From assembly GCA_949320185.1 (NCBI GenBank), contig CASGHK010000039.1:28845-92844 (forward strand): a DNA stretch of 64,000 nt, given 5' to 3'. Every line of letters starts with the position of its first letter. Position 1 is the stretch's first letter. Source of the DNA: an uncultured Methanomicrobiales archaeon. Lineage in GTDB: Archaea; Halobacteriota; Methanomicrobia; Methanomicrobiales; Methanospirillaceae. Of this stretch, positions 49,853-58,877 are shown in pieces. Made by a program: the position numbers and the translations under genes. Under the pieces are notes generated by a model. That model was not told where the DNA came from, ran no database searches, and saw only the letters and a list, made by a program, of their open reading frames with translations.

Positions 49853-51688
49853 TCACATCTCGATACGTGTCGTCACGCCGTGGATGTGGTCGGCAGGCAG
49901 GCGGTAGAACTGGACGAAGGTAGGTGCCAGGCGCTTGATCATGGCAAAGATCCGCCAGGCGATGTTGTCGGTGACGATCTCCTCCAGCCCGTAGAAGATC
50001 GCTTTCTCGTTGATCCCGTGCTCTCTGAAGATCGGCACGATGTTGACCACTTCAAGGTACCCGTGCCGCACCTCGAAGGTGCGGAGTCCTTCGGCCAGGT
50101 TCTTTTTGAAGTCGTGGGTGAGGCCGTACGGCTTGTCCTCGACGACGATAGAGACGAGGATGTTATCCTGGTACAGGATGTTGTTGACGAACATCGTCCG
50201 CGCGATATACGGCGGGATCTTCTCGATATCGCGCGCGAAGAAGAGGGCTGTCCCGCTGATCCGGTTCATCGTGTCGTGCACCACGCGGTACTCCTTGAGG
50301 AAATCGCGGAGCGGGACAGGCTGAAACGCGCGATAGAGCCGTTTCTGGCCCGTAAGGTAGATAAGGATGATGCTGAGCGGGATCGCCGCGAGGACGAGCG
50401 ACCAGTACCCGCCGGCCGGGAGCTTGCTCAGGCTCGCCCCGAAGAAGACCATCGCGAGGAGGGTGATGCTCCAGGCGAGGGACGCATGACCAAACCGGCG
50501 CCGAAAGATAAAGATCAAGGTGATCAGGATGCCGGTGATCGTCATGTCGCCTGTCACGGCGATGCCGTACGCGGCGGCGAGGTTCGCCGACTCACGAAAC
50601 AGGAGCATCACGAAGAGGACGGCGCCGAGCATCATCCAGTTCACGGAGTCGATATAGATCTGTGAACGGAGCGTGGCGGAGGTGTAATCCACCTTGAGTG
50701 CCGGCAGGATATGGGTGGTGATCCCCTGGTAGACGATCGAGAAGATGCCGCTGATCATCGCCTGTGACGCGATCACGGTGGCGGCGATCGAGAGGAGGAC
50801 GAAGGGGACGTAGGCGAGGCTCGAGATCGAGAGGACCATCTCGAAGAGCATGCTCGATGCTTCGGGGTGCGTCAGGGCAAAGGCGCCCTGGCCCAGGTAG
50901 TTGATCACGAGGGCGAAGAAGATGAATTTCCAGGCGCGACGGATCGGCTCTCTGCCCAAATGCCCCATGTCTGCGTAGAGGGCCTCGCCACCGGTTGCAC
51001 AGAGGACAACGGAAGCGAGGACGAGGAAGGAGGCGAGCCCGTTCGAGAAGAGAAATGAGAGGCCGAGAAGCGGATTGAACGCGAGAATCACGCTTGGCGC
51101 CTGAACGATCATGATCAGGCCGGAGACGGCGAGAGCGGCGAACCAGACGGTCATGACGGGACCGAAGGCAAACGCGACGCGCTCGGTGCCCCGGCGCTGG
51201 AACGCAAAGAGGCCGATGGCGATGAGCGCCGCCACCAGGACGAGCAGATCGGGCCCGAACGACTCCAACCCCGGTATCAGGGGAAGACCCTCCACAGCCG
51301 AGAGGATACTGATTGCGGGCGTGATCACCCCGTCGCCGATCAGGAGCGAGATCCCGATAATGGTCAGTATCAACAGAGCGTACTTCGACTGTGCCCGCTT
51401 CAGGAGCGGATTGAGCAGTTCCCGCAGCACGATGGTACCGCCCTCGCCCTTCTTTGCGAGGCTCATCGCCAGCCAGGCATACTGGACCGAGACGATCAGG
51501 ATCAGGGTCCAGATGATCAGGGAGAGAACACCCAGGACTACGGACTCGGTCCGCGGCACGAGGGCGAGGATCACGGTCAGGGTGTAGATCGGGCTGGTAC
51601 CGATATCTCCGAAGACGAGGCCGGTCGCCTTGATGGCGCTCAGCGCAGAGGACCGACCGATCTCACCGTTACCGCCTTTATCCACCAT
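49853..51688 (-). CDS. kup: Kup-type potassium uptake transporter
   Basis: Starting at the ATG ending at 51688 (MVDKGGNGEIGRSSALSAIK) the product is 611 residues; a longer frame reaching 51967 is rejected for lack of hydrophobic or family-like sequence. Kup signatures include GLVFGDIGTSPIYTL, the GEALYADMGHLGR loop, and FNPLLGLSFL, with 12 predicted helices followed by a ~150-residue soluble C-terminal domain (FVNNILYQDNILVSIVVE). It imports K+ with protons. In Gram-positive bacteria c-di-AMP can control Kup proteins, which is of interest given dacZ at 9019. Confidence 0.93.
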   Translation of the reverse strand: MVDKGGNGEIGRSSALSAIKATGLVFGDIGTSPIYTLTVILALVPRTESVVLGVLSLIIWTLILIVSVQYAWLAMSLAKKGEGGTIVLRELLNPLLKRAQSKYALLILTIIGISLLIGDGVITPAISILSAVEGLPLIPGLESFGPDLLVLVAALIAIGLFAFQRRGTERVAFAFGPVMTVWFAALAVSGLIMIVQAPSVILAFNPLLGLSFLFSNGLASFLVLASVVLCATGGEALYADMGHLGREPIRRAWKFIFFALVINYLGQGAFALTHPEASSMLFEMVLSISSLAYVPFVLLSIAATVIASQAMISGIFSIVYQGITTHILPALKVDYTSATLRSQIYIDSVNWMMLGAVLFVMLLFRESANLAAAYGIAVTGDMTITGILITLIFIFRRRFGHASLAWSITLLAMVFFGASLSKLPAGGYWSLVLAAIPLSIILIYLTGQKRLYRAFQPVPLRDFLKEYRVVHDTMNRISGTALFFARDIEKIPPYIARTMFVNNILYQDNILVSIVVEDKPYGLTHDFKKNLAEGLRTFEVRHGYLEVVNIVPIFREHGINEKAIFYGLEEIVTDNIAWRIFAMIKRLAPTFVQFYRLPADHIHGVTTRIEM

Positions 51689-51949
51689 GTTCCATGATCC
51701 TTGCATGCGCCGGGAGAAAAGAGCATTGAATCTCCACCGAGCGATAGGCGTCCCGACCTGATCCAGTATCTCTCTTTGGTGCCCCTTTGTATCAGGATTG
51801 CCGGTCCAAAGCCCGGTACGTCTCTCTGCGATCGCGCACCTGTCGTCAGGGTGCACGCGGCCCGGATACAGATATCGGTTGGATTGGTCATGACCGTCCG
51901 GTAGCCGATGATCGGAATGGTTATCCGGTCGGCAACGCCCAACCCTACT

Positions 51950-52711
51950 ATGACGATCACGGTGCACCCGGTCCTCGGACTCCCCCTGATCAGCCCCGGG
52001 GACGACCTTGCAGCCCTTATCGTGGAGCGAATAGACCTCATCGACGGGGACGTTCTCTGTGTCGCCTCATCGGTCTGGTCGAAGGCGAAAGGATACCTCC
52101 GCCTGCTCGATCAGATCTCTCCGTCGGACCGGGCGAAGGCGATCGCCGAACGGACTGGCGAGGACCCACGGTTCATCCAGGCGGTCCTCGACGAGTCCGA
52201 GGAGCTTCTGCTCGAGTACCCGTTCGTTCTCTCGGTCCTTCCGTACGGTCATATCGGAGTCCGGGCGGGCGTCGACCAGTCCAACGTCGATGGTGGAAGG
52301 GTCATCCTTTTACCGCCCGATCCGATGGGAGCGGCAGCAGAACTCCGGACGACGCTCGAGGACCTTTCCGGTGCTCGGATCGGGGTGATCGTGACCGACA
52401 CCTGCGGACGGGCCTTTCGGCGCGGCCAGACCGGGCACGCGATCGGGTGGTCGGGCGTCAGAGCGATCCGCGACTTCCGGGGCGACACCGACCTCTTCGG
52501 CCATACCCTTCAGATCACCGAGGAGGCGGTGGTGGACGAATGCGCCGGGTTCGCGAACCTCGTGATGGGCGAGAGCAACAACGGGGTGCCGGCGGTCGTG
52601 ATCCGTGGTCTCCCTCCCTGGACCGGGCACGATGACCTCTACTGGCACGAGGGCGAGGATTTGATCCGGACCGCTCTCTGCAGCCACACGCCGGTCGAAC
52701 CCCTGCGCTGA
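51950..52711 (+). CDS. cofE: Coenzyme F420-0:L-glutamate ligase CofE
   Basis: The ATG at 51950 (MTITVHPVLGLPLI) gives 253 residues; an upstream in-frame ATG at 51908 is less likely. CofE motifs are clear: GLPLISPGDDLAAL, VASSVWSKAKG, DQSNVDGGRVILLPPDP, GVIVTDTCGRAFRRGQTGHAIG and VMGESNNGVPAVVI. The enzyme adds glutamates to F420-0 using GTP, making the F420-2 or longer coenzyme that methanogens need for hydride transfer. It is divergent from kup. Confidence 0.93.
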   Translation: MTITVHPVLGLPLISPGDDLAALIVERIDLIDGDVLCVASSVWSKAKGYLRLLDQISPSDRAKAIAERTGEDPRFIQAVLDESEELLLEYPFVLSVLPYGHIGVRAGVDQSNVDGGRVILLPPDPMGAAAELRTTLEDLSGARIGVIVTDTCGRAFRRGQTGHAIGWSGVRAIRDFRGDTDLFGHTLQITEEAVVDECAGFANLVMGESNNGVPAVVIRGLPPWTGHDDLYWHEGEDLIRTALCSHTPVEPLR

Positions 52712-53144
52712 CCCCTCTTTCCCCTCTTTCAGCCCCGTGTTGTCGCCAGGCTTGCATGGGATTATCGCCCTGACGTGGCCAATCCGCTCACGTTCACCTG
52801 TCGTACATCCGTCTCGCTCGAGGGGCCAACACTCGGAGGGACCACGATCTCATGGCGGTTGGTGGTCACCGTTCGTCCTGCTCCATCACCGTTGGCCGTG
52901 GTGACGACGAACGGGGTATCACCCGGCCTGGAGGGGGAGTCAACGCCAGCGAAGAGAAGGAACATGAACAGGACGCGCGTCGAGCGGTCAGTCCCGGTGC
53001 CAGCACACGCTACGTGGTGCCGCCGGTGAAGCAAAACTGCATTTCTTTCTGTTGCTGGCCACCGATCAGAAGAGACTGTGCAGGGAGGGTTTCCTCCCGG
53101 GAAAGAGGACTCCGCCTCCGCTTCCCCGGAATCTGCACCGACGA
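52712..53144. other. Gap with possible small secreted-protein remnant
   Basis: No gene is assigned here. A minus-strand frame from an ATG ending at 52965 to a stop at 52762 (67 codons) starts MFLLFAGVDSPSR and continues with an extracellular-looking Thr/Val/Asn-rich tail. It resembles a secreted peptide or the remains of a surface protein, and has high third-position G+C like real genes, but I recognise no family. The rest of the interval, up to the NHL-PKD stop at 53145, shows nothing. Confidence 0.3.
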
Positions 53145-55157
53145 TCAGCCGACGACGCTGACCGACGAGCCTCGTGACACGCGGGATGTCGATCCCGTGA
53201 CGACCAGGTCCTTCGTCATCGAAGAGGTGCCGAACCTGTTCGACACCGTCAGCGTCACCGGATACGTGCCGGGCTGGCGGAAGATGACCGCAGGGCTCCT
53301 GGTGCTCGTCCAGGCGAGTCCGCCGAAGTCCCAGCGCCACGACGTCGGCGAACCGGACGAAGTGTCGGTGAGCCGGACATAGAGCGGGGCCGTTCCGTCG
53401 GCTCGACTCATGGAAAAGTTCGCCGCCGGTCCCCTGGGGTCCGCGTTGACATGGATACAGGCCGTTTTCGAGGCCGTCTGGAAGCTGGTCGAGGTCCAGA
53501 CGGTGAGGTTCACCGTATAGTCCCCGCCTTTCGTGTAGGTATGGGTCGCGTTTTGTCCACCGGCACTCACCCCGTCCCCAAATTCCCAGCGCCATGCGAT
53601 CGGGGCACCGCCGGATGTCCGCTCCTCGAACCCGACCACGAGGGGGGCTGGCCCCGATGTCACGTTCGCAGCGAAGTCGACCACGATCTCGTCGTTCACC
53701 GTGATATACGCATCACGGCGTGCGATCACCGAGCCGTACCCCGGGGCGGACGCGACGAGCCAGACGGTGTACCGCCCGGGTATCCGGTAGACGTGCATGG
53801 GCTCGCTCTCGTTCGATGTCGTCCCATCTCCGAAGAACCACTGCCAGGTGGTGGCTCCCGTCGTATTCGCGATGAAGCCGACCGCGAGAGGGGCCGTCCC
53901 ATTGGTACGATTCGCCGTGAACTCCGCTGTAGGCGGTGCCGCCGCCACACGAATCAGGTCTTTTCCCACCTTTGAACTGCTTCGTCCGGACCCGTCGGAG
54001 ACGAGGAGCGAGACGGTGTAGGTGCCCGGTCTCGCGTAGACATGGACCGGGTTTCGTTCGGATGAGTACATCCCGTCCCCGAAGACCCACGTCCAGGACT
54101 CCGCACCCACCGAAGTGTCCTGGAACTGGATTGTGAGAGGGGCCCGCCCGGTCTCCGGGTAGGCAATAAACCCGGCCGTCGGACCGGCATACGGTTTCTG
54201 TTTAAGGACCAGGACGCGACAGGCGTAATAATCGGTCACGTAAAGGCGTCCGTCCGGTCCCTCGGCACCGTCGAAGAGGATGAAGCCGGGTGCTCCGATC
54301 GCCGTCGCCGGGTTGATCGCCGAGAGAAGCGTCCCGGTGGGGGTGTAGATATGAACGGCACCTTCACCGGTCGACCAACCCCTCATGTTCGCGGTGGTGA
54401 CGAGGAGGTTCCCCGAGGAGAGGAGAGCGACACCGAGGGGCACAACCGAGACCTCCGCTCCCTGGACGGCGAACGACCGTACGAACGTCCCCGTGGTCGA
54501 GAAGACCTGGATACGGGGGTTGAACGGACCGGCAAGGTAGACGTCTCCGAACGGACTGACCGCGATACCGTATGGCTCCACGATCTCCGCGGCACCGACG
54601 TCCCCGGAGAACTCACGGACGAATCCCCCCGATGGACCGAAGACCTGGACCCTCGTGTTGCCGTTATCCGCCACGTAGACCCTATCCTCGGAGTCAATGG
54701 CGATACCGAAGGGCTGGTAGAACTGCCCTGGTGCACTCCCGTTGGTCCCGAATCCAGTGATGTAGGTTCCAGATGGGTCGAAGACCTGTACGTTCGAATT
54801 CTCGCTATCCGTTACATAGACGAATCCCGACCTGTTGATCGCGATTCCAAATGGGGACTCGAACTCTCCCGGCCCGTGCCCCTCTGAACCGAACTCGGCG
54901 AGGAACGAGCCCGAAGGACCGAAGATCTCAACGCGGGAGTTCACGAGATCGACCACATAGACGTATCCCGACGCGTTCGTCTCGATCCCAGCGGGACCCC
55001 TGAAATGCCCGGGATCGCTCCCCTCGGAACCGATGGTCGAGACCACTTCGTACTCGACTCCCGCTGCCGCGGATGTCCAGATCACGACCATTGCGAGCGC
55101 AACGAGGAGGAGAAGGAGAGACGGTATTAACCGCTTCGAGCGTTTTGTGACATTCAT
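53145..55157 (-). CDS. Secreted NHL-propeller protein with four PKD domains
   Basis: After a signal peptide (MNVTKRSKRLIPSLLLLLVA) come about six NHL repeats, such as PGHFRGPAGIETNASGYVYVVD and NSNVQVFDPSGTYITGFG, which form a beta-propeller (to ~residue 320). Four PKD domains of ~85 residues follow, each with a W.W.FGDG core (for example WTWVFGDGMYSSERNPVHVY). The C-terminus (SRVSRGSSVSVVG) carries no visible membrane anchor. A start at 55172 is also possible. Cell-surface adhesion or S-layer association is likely. Confidence 0.88.
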   Translation of the reverse strand: MNVTKRSKRLIPSLLLLLVALAMVVIWTSAAAGVEYEVVSTIGSEGSDPGHFRGPAGIETNASGYVYVVDLVNSRVEIFGPSGSFLAEFGSEGHGPGEFESPFGIAINRSGFVYVTDSENSNVQVFDPSGTYITGFGTNGSAPGQFYQPFGIAIDSEDRVYVADNGNTRVQVFGPSGGFVREFSGDVGAAEIVEPYGIAVSPFGDVYLAGPFNPRIQVFSTTGTFVRSFAVQGAEVSVVPLGVALLSSGNLLVTTANMRGWSTGEGAVHIYTPTGTLLSAINPATAIGAPGFILFDGAEGPDGRLYVTDYYACRVLVLKQKPYAGPTAGFIAYPETGRAPLTIQFQDTSVGAESWTWVFGDGMYSSERNPVHVYARPGTYTVSLLVSDGSGRSSSKVGKDLIRVAAAPPTAEFTANRTNGTAPLAVGFIANTTGATTWQWFFGDGTTSNESEPMHVYRIPGRYTVWLVASAPGYGSVIARRDAYITVNDEIVVDFAANVTSGPAPLVVGFEERTSGGAPIAWRWEFGDGVSAGGQNATHTYTKGGDYTVNLTVWTSTSFQTASKTACIHVNADPRGPAANFSMSRADGTAPLYVRLTDTSSGSPTSWRWDFGGLAWTSTRSPAVIFRQPGTYPVTLTVSNRFGTSSMTKDLVVTGSTSRVSRGSSVSVVG

Positions 55158-55304
55158 GACCCTGACCCCCATCGTCGCCGGCGGATCGGTGCCGTGGACG
55201 GGAACACTCGATCATTCCTTCCTGGGGTATTAACAATTGGTATTCGTCATTGCCGATCCGGACCGGGAGGCAGAGGTTCCGTGATGGGGGAGGATCTCCT
55301 TTCT

Positions 55305-55553
55305 TCAGGTGGCATGCTCGAACCGGTGAAAGGCGCAGCTCTCCCAGACGATCGTCTCGCCCGGACGAGCGTCCCTGAGCGCTTGCTCCGCGTGCTCGAA
55401 GCAGACGACGGTGGCGCAACAACCGAGGGACTGGATCCCGATCGCCAGAGCTCCACAGACCTCGCAGACCGGCCGATCCGTTTCTGGCTGCTTCGAAGAG
55501 GCTGCTGTGCACTCATCCGCCTCTGTCTCTCGAGCCTGGTGTCCATCACCCAT
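55305..55553 (-). CDS. Small cysteine-rich protein, 82 aa (zinc-binding-like)
   Basis: The ATG ending at 55553 (MGDGHQARETEAD) gives an 82-residue protein. PVCEVCGALAIGIQSLGCCATVVCFEHAEQAL holds five cysteines and a histidine that could bind zinc, then a C-terminal ETIVWESCAFHRFE. A longer frame to 55739 runs antisense into the lipoprotein gene and is rejected. The CxxC...CC...CxxH pattern is reminiscent of small zinc-ribbon proteins; no family is certain. Confidence 0.55.
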   Translation of the reverse strand: MGDGHQARETEADECTAASSKQPETDRPVCEVCGALAIGIQSLGCCATVVCFEHAEQALRDARPGETIVWESCAFHRFEHAT

Positions 55554-55739
55554 GACATGGGATCGCACGCCCTGGAGTAAAGGCTTGTGGCACCCTGATA
55601 TTCGGCGCACGGGTACTGCCTGCTCCCCACCCACGACTGGCGGTCCTGAGCCTACATGCTCGGGCCCCTTCGCCTCGCCGGCGTAGATCGGCCGCAACAA
55701 ACAGGAACCCTTTTTCCGCTCAGCACCGAATGCCTGCAC

Positions 55740-56204
55740 ATGAGACGCCTATTACTCACAGGCATCCTTGTCATCATCGCCGTGCTCGCGTGCGGCTGTA
55801 CGTCCACTCCCACGGTGACAACGCCGAACACGACTGCAGTCGCCACGGACTCTGCGACGACCACCGGCCAGATCCCCGATCTAATCGGCAACTGGACCGG
55901 GACATCAAAGGGGTACATCATGGACGAGGGCTTCACCGACTACCCGGGCAGCACATTCTCCATGAAGGTGACGGAGCAGAAGGACCGGCTCTTTACGGGC
56001 GAGTTCATCTATGCGGATGCGAACGTGACGGTGAAGAGCCGGTTCGCCGGCGTGATCGAGCGAGACGGGACGCAGTTCTCGATCGCGGAGGAGAACGGCG
56101 GGTATAGCCGGGGCACCTTCATGGGTCCCAACGAGATCGAGCTTGTCTTTGTCAGGGACGGGCCGTCCGGCGAAGCGGCCATCGACACACTCAGGCGGCT
56201 CTGA
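55740..56204 (+). CDS. Secreted lipoprotein, 154 aa
   Basis: The ATG at 55740 gives MRRLLLTGILVIIAVLACGC with a lipobox cysteine at residue 20, then a Thr-rich linker (STPTVTTPNTTAVATDSATTT). The mature domain contains IGNWTGTSKGYIMDEGF and FSMKVTEQKDRLFTGEFIY, a beta-barrel pattern like that of short archaeal lipoproteins related to calycin folds. Similar to the lipoprotein at 10997 in size and layout. Function unknown. Confidence 0.75.
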   Translation: MRRLLLTGILVIIAVLACGCTSTPTVTTPNTTAVATDSATTTGQIPDLIGNWTGTSKGYIMDEGFTDYPGSTFSMKVTEQKDRLFTGEFIYADANVTVKSRFAGVIERDGTQFSIAEENGGYSRGTFMGPNEIELVFVRDGPSGEAAIDTLRRL

Positions 56205-56456
56205 GATCGGCTCTGACCTCTTGTGGACGGGAGAGGTGATGGGGACACCCACCCCTTCCCTCTTCTTTGCCCTCATCATCAGGTGCGGTGCTGCCTGGAT
56301 TCGGGCCTGGAACCAGTAGGGGCCCTGGTGCAGGGTCCAGGAGGCACGATACTATGGGGTCTTGTGTCATCCTGGTTGAGACGTAGACGAAGTGGCGAGC
56401 GATAGACCGGTCCTATGTTCCCCGTCCGGGCCCATGACTACATGCTCACGGGATGG

Positions 56457-57326
56457 TTACGCGGGTCTCGGAATGAGAACCTCGTCGAGGGCACTCTGTA
56501 TGCCGACACGGTCGATCGCCTGTCCGAAACGCTCCTTCGGTCTCCCATTGCGGCAGTACCATGCAAAAGCCCGTTCGACCAGGTCCAGGAGTTCCTCATT
56601 TGAATCGATCATCCGGTCGAGGCGTGTCCCGAGGCGAGGGTTCTTACCCATCGTCCCTCCGATCCAGAGGACAACTCCTCGTCGCACGACCGTCCACGCT
56701 CCCTGGGGGCAGGAGACCGTGCACCTGCCGCACTGGCTACAGTGTCCGGTATCGACGGAGTAGGTCTCGTTATCTCTGAGGATGGCATGGTGAGGGCAGG
56801 TCTGCAGGCAGACACCGCAGTCGTTGCAGGCGGACGGATCCCACGCGGGAACGACCGCCCCCATGACACCGACGTCGTTCCCAGTCGCCCCGGCGCAGTT
56901 GTTCGGGCAGCCGGTCACCCCGATCTTGAATTTGTACGGGGCCTCCCGGGCGAAGAACCGGCGGTCCAGCTCCCCGGCGATCTCCCGTGTATCGACGATC
57001 CCCCATCGGCAGGTATCTCGTCCGGGGCACGCGGTGACGATTCGGACCCGGGCCCCGTCCGCGCCCATCGTCACGCCCGCCATCGCCAGCTCCTCAACCG
57101 CGGCGCGGCTCTCTGTCCGGAGGACGGAGTGGATCTCGATCCCCTGCCGCATCGTCAGGTGGAGCCCGCCCTTCCCGTACCGTTCGGCCACGGACGCGAT
57201 AGCCCGGACCTGGTCGGCGGTGAACTCCCCGCCGACGGCCCGGAGCCGGAGGGTGACGAACCCCTTCTGCCTCTGTCGGATCACGCCGGGTACCTTCGGC
57301 TGCCCACGTCTCCCGTTCGTCTCCAT
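56457..57326 (-). CDS. Sulfite/nitrite reductase-like protein with two ferredoxin clusters (Dsr-LP type)
   Basis: This 289-residue protein has the siroheme/4Fe-4S motif ACPGRDTC (C100, C106) and TGCPNNC (C140, C144), then two ferredoxin clusters (CNDCGVCLQTCP from ~167 and CSQCGRCTVSCP from ~196). It is a short single-subunit dissimilatory-sulfite-reductase-like protein, a group widespread in methanogens and thought to lack true sulfite respiration. It may reduce sulfite or nitrite, or act on tetrapyrroles. The start is the ATG ending at 57326. It stands alone on the minus strand. Confidence 0.88.
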   Translation of the reverse strand: METNGRRGQPKVPGVIRQRQKGFVTLRLRAVGGEFTADQVRAIASVAERYGKGGLHLTMRQGIEIHSVLRTESRAAVEELAMAGVTMGADGARVRIVTACPGRDTCRWGIVDTREIAGELDRRFFAREAPYKFKIGVTGCPNNCAGATGNDVGVMGAVVPAWDPSACNDCGVCLQTCPHHAILRDNETYSVDTGHCSQCGRCTVSCPQGAWTVVRRGVVLWIGGTMGKNPRLGTRLDRMIDSNEELLDLVERAFAWYCRNGRPKERFGQAIDRVGIQSALDEVLIPRPA

Positions 57327-57492
57327 ATTCGTTTCCTCGTGCCATTTCGTTCTATGCCCGTCCGGATAAAAGGCCCCTCCCCCACCGGGTGACTCTTGCG
57401 TGATTTCTCCCGGTGATTGTCATCCATCGCCCGGTAACGATAGACCATTGCTTTTTATCCGACTGCGCCAGTACCATCTCGAAGGAACAACC

Positions 57493-58740
57493 ATGACCTC
57501 CCTTCCCCGTCTCTTGCTGGCCGTCCTCCTCATCGGCCTCCTCCTCTGCGCCGGCTGCACGCAACCCGTCGCTGACTCGAACGCGACCACCGGGAAGGCA
57601 ACTCCCGTCTCCACGGTCACCGTCGCGAACTTCTCCGTGCCGTATCCGCCGGTCCCGGTTGCGAGCCGGGACGGGGTGAACATTGCCTACGAGCTCGAGA
57701 TCGCCCCCATCGGAAATGCCACCCCCGTTCTCGAAGCGGTCGATGTGCTCGACCCGGCGACGGGAGCGGTCCTCTATTCCATCAACAGCACCCTCCTCCC
57801 AGCGCTCTATCACCCCGCCGCCGTACCCCCGCCCACTGCCCAGGAGCTCCAGGACGGGACCGGGAAACTCGTGAACCCGCGGGTCTCCATCTGGTTTACG
57901 GTGAAGCCCGGCGCGGTGCCCGATCGGCTCGTCCATCGGGTCACCCTGAACCGGACGGCGGAGGGGCTCACCCCGCTCGATCTCACCGTGGGAGAGGTGA
58001 GGGTCAGGAAGGACCAGCAGCCGGTCGTGATCGGTGCGCCGATGCGTGGTCCGGGTTGGGTCGCCCTGGAGACCACCTCGCCGTTCACCCACCACTTCCT
58101 GGGCCAGATCACGCTGGGCGGCGTGACACGGGTCCCCCAGAGGTACGCCCAGGACTGGGTCCGGGTCGACCCGAAGACCGGGCAGATGGTGAACGGCAAC
58201 GCCAGCCTTGCGAAGGACTACGTCGGGTACGGGGCCGAACTATTGGCGGTCGCCGATGGCACGGTGGTCGCCGCTCTGGACGGACTACCCGATATCGAGA
58301 CCATCTACGCCGAGCGGCACCTTGAGGTCGCGGAGATGGCCGGCAACTCCGTTATACTGGAGATCCAGAACGGCACCTACGCGTGCTACGGGCACATGGT
58401 CCCCGGCAGCGTCCGGGTGAAGACGGGCGACGTCGTACGGGAGGGCCAGGTGCTCGGGAAGATGGGCAACTCCGGCAACTCGGACATGCCACACCTCCAC
58501 TTCCAGGTGGTGAAGGGCGACGCCTCGTTCCTGGGAGCCGAAGGGTACCCCCACGTCTACCGCTCGTTTGAACGGATCGGCGGCCTGAACGAGACGGCGG
58601 CGATCGCGATGAGCGAGCAGCCGAACATGACCATGGCCGACATCTGGGGACGGAGCGGCGAGTTCATGACGTTGGATGCGGTGCCGACGGCCCAGGAACG
58701 CCTCCTCCCCCAGAACTGGGACATCGTGGCGTTCCCCTGA
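57493..58740 (+). CDS. Secreted M23-like (LytM-fold) peptidase lipoprotein
   Basis: The signal peptide ends LLLCAGC (Cys ~19). The mature N-terminal ~200 residues form beta domains, and residues ~225-350 an M23 fold: QRYAQDWVRVD around the first metal site, VAVADGTVVAALDG, ACYGHMVPGSVRVKTGDVVREGQVLGKMGNSGNS and MPHLHFQV with the H-x-H pair. The first zinc motif HxxxD is RYAQD, with Arg where His is usual; similar variants occur in bacterial relatives. Extracellular, perhaps cleaving a glycan-linked peptide, though methanogens of this group lack murein. Confidence 0.85.
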   Translation: MTSLPRLLLAVLLIGLLLCAGCTQPVADSNATTGKATPVSTVTVANFSVPYPPVPVASRDGVNIAYELEIAPIGNATPVLEAVDVLDPATGAVLYSINSTLLPALYHPAAVPPPTAQELQDGTGKLVNPRVSIWFTVKPGAVPDRLVHRVTLNRTAEGLTPLDLTVGEVRVRKDQQPVVIGAPMRGPGWVALETTSPFTHHFLGQITLGGVTRVPQRYAQDWVRVDPKTGQMVNGNASLAKDYVGYGAELLAVADGTVVAALDGLPDIETIYAERHLEVAEMAGNSVILEIQNGTYACYGHMVPGSVRVKTGDVVREGQVLGKMGNSGNSDMPHLHFQVVKGDASFLGAEGYPHVYRSFERIGGLNETAAIAMSEQPNMTMADIWGRSGEFMTLDAVPTAQERLLPQNWDIVAFP

Positions 58741-58877
58741 CGGACCCCTTCCTCCTCTTTTTGACGCCGGCCTCAAGGATCTGACTCCGATCAGCGTTCT
58801 CATCGTGGACCATCCTCTTATCATCCCGTCGGATCAACTGTCCTGACAGGAACGGGTCTCCACGAACCGCCAGTGAC

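Noticed and set aside
52762..53595. A 277-codon minus-strand frame
   Set aside because: Its larger part is antisense-like or out of frame with the NHL-PKD gene. Only a 67-codon piece at its end is kept as a low-confidence remnant.
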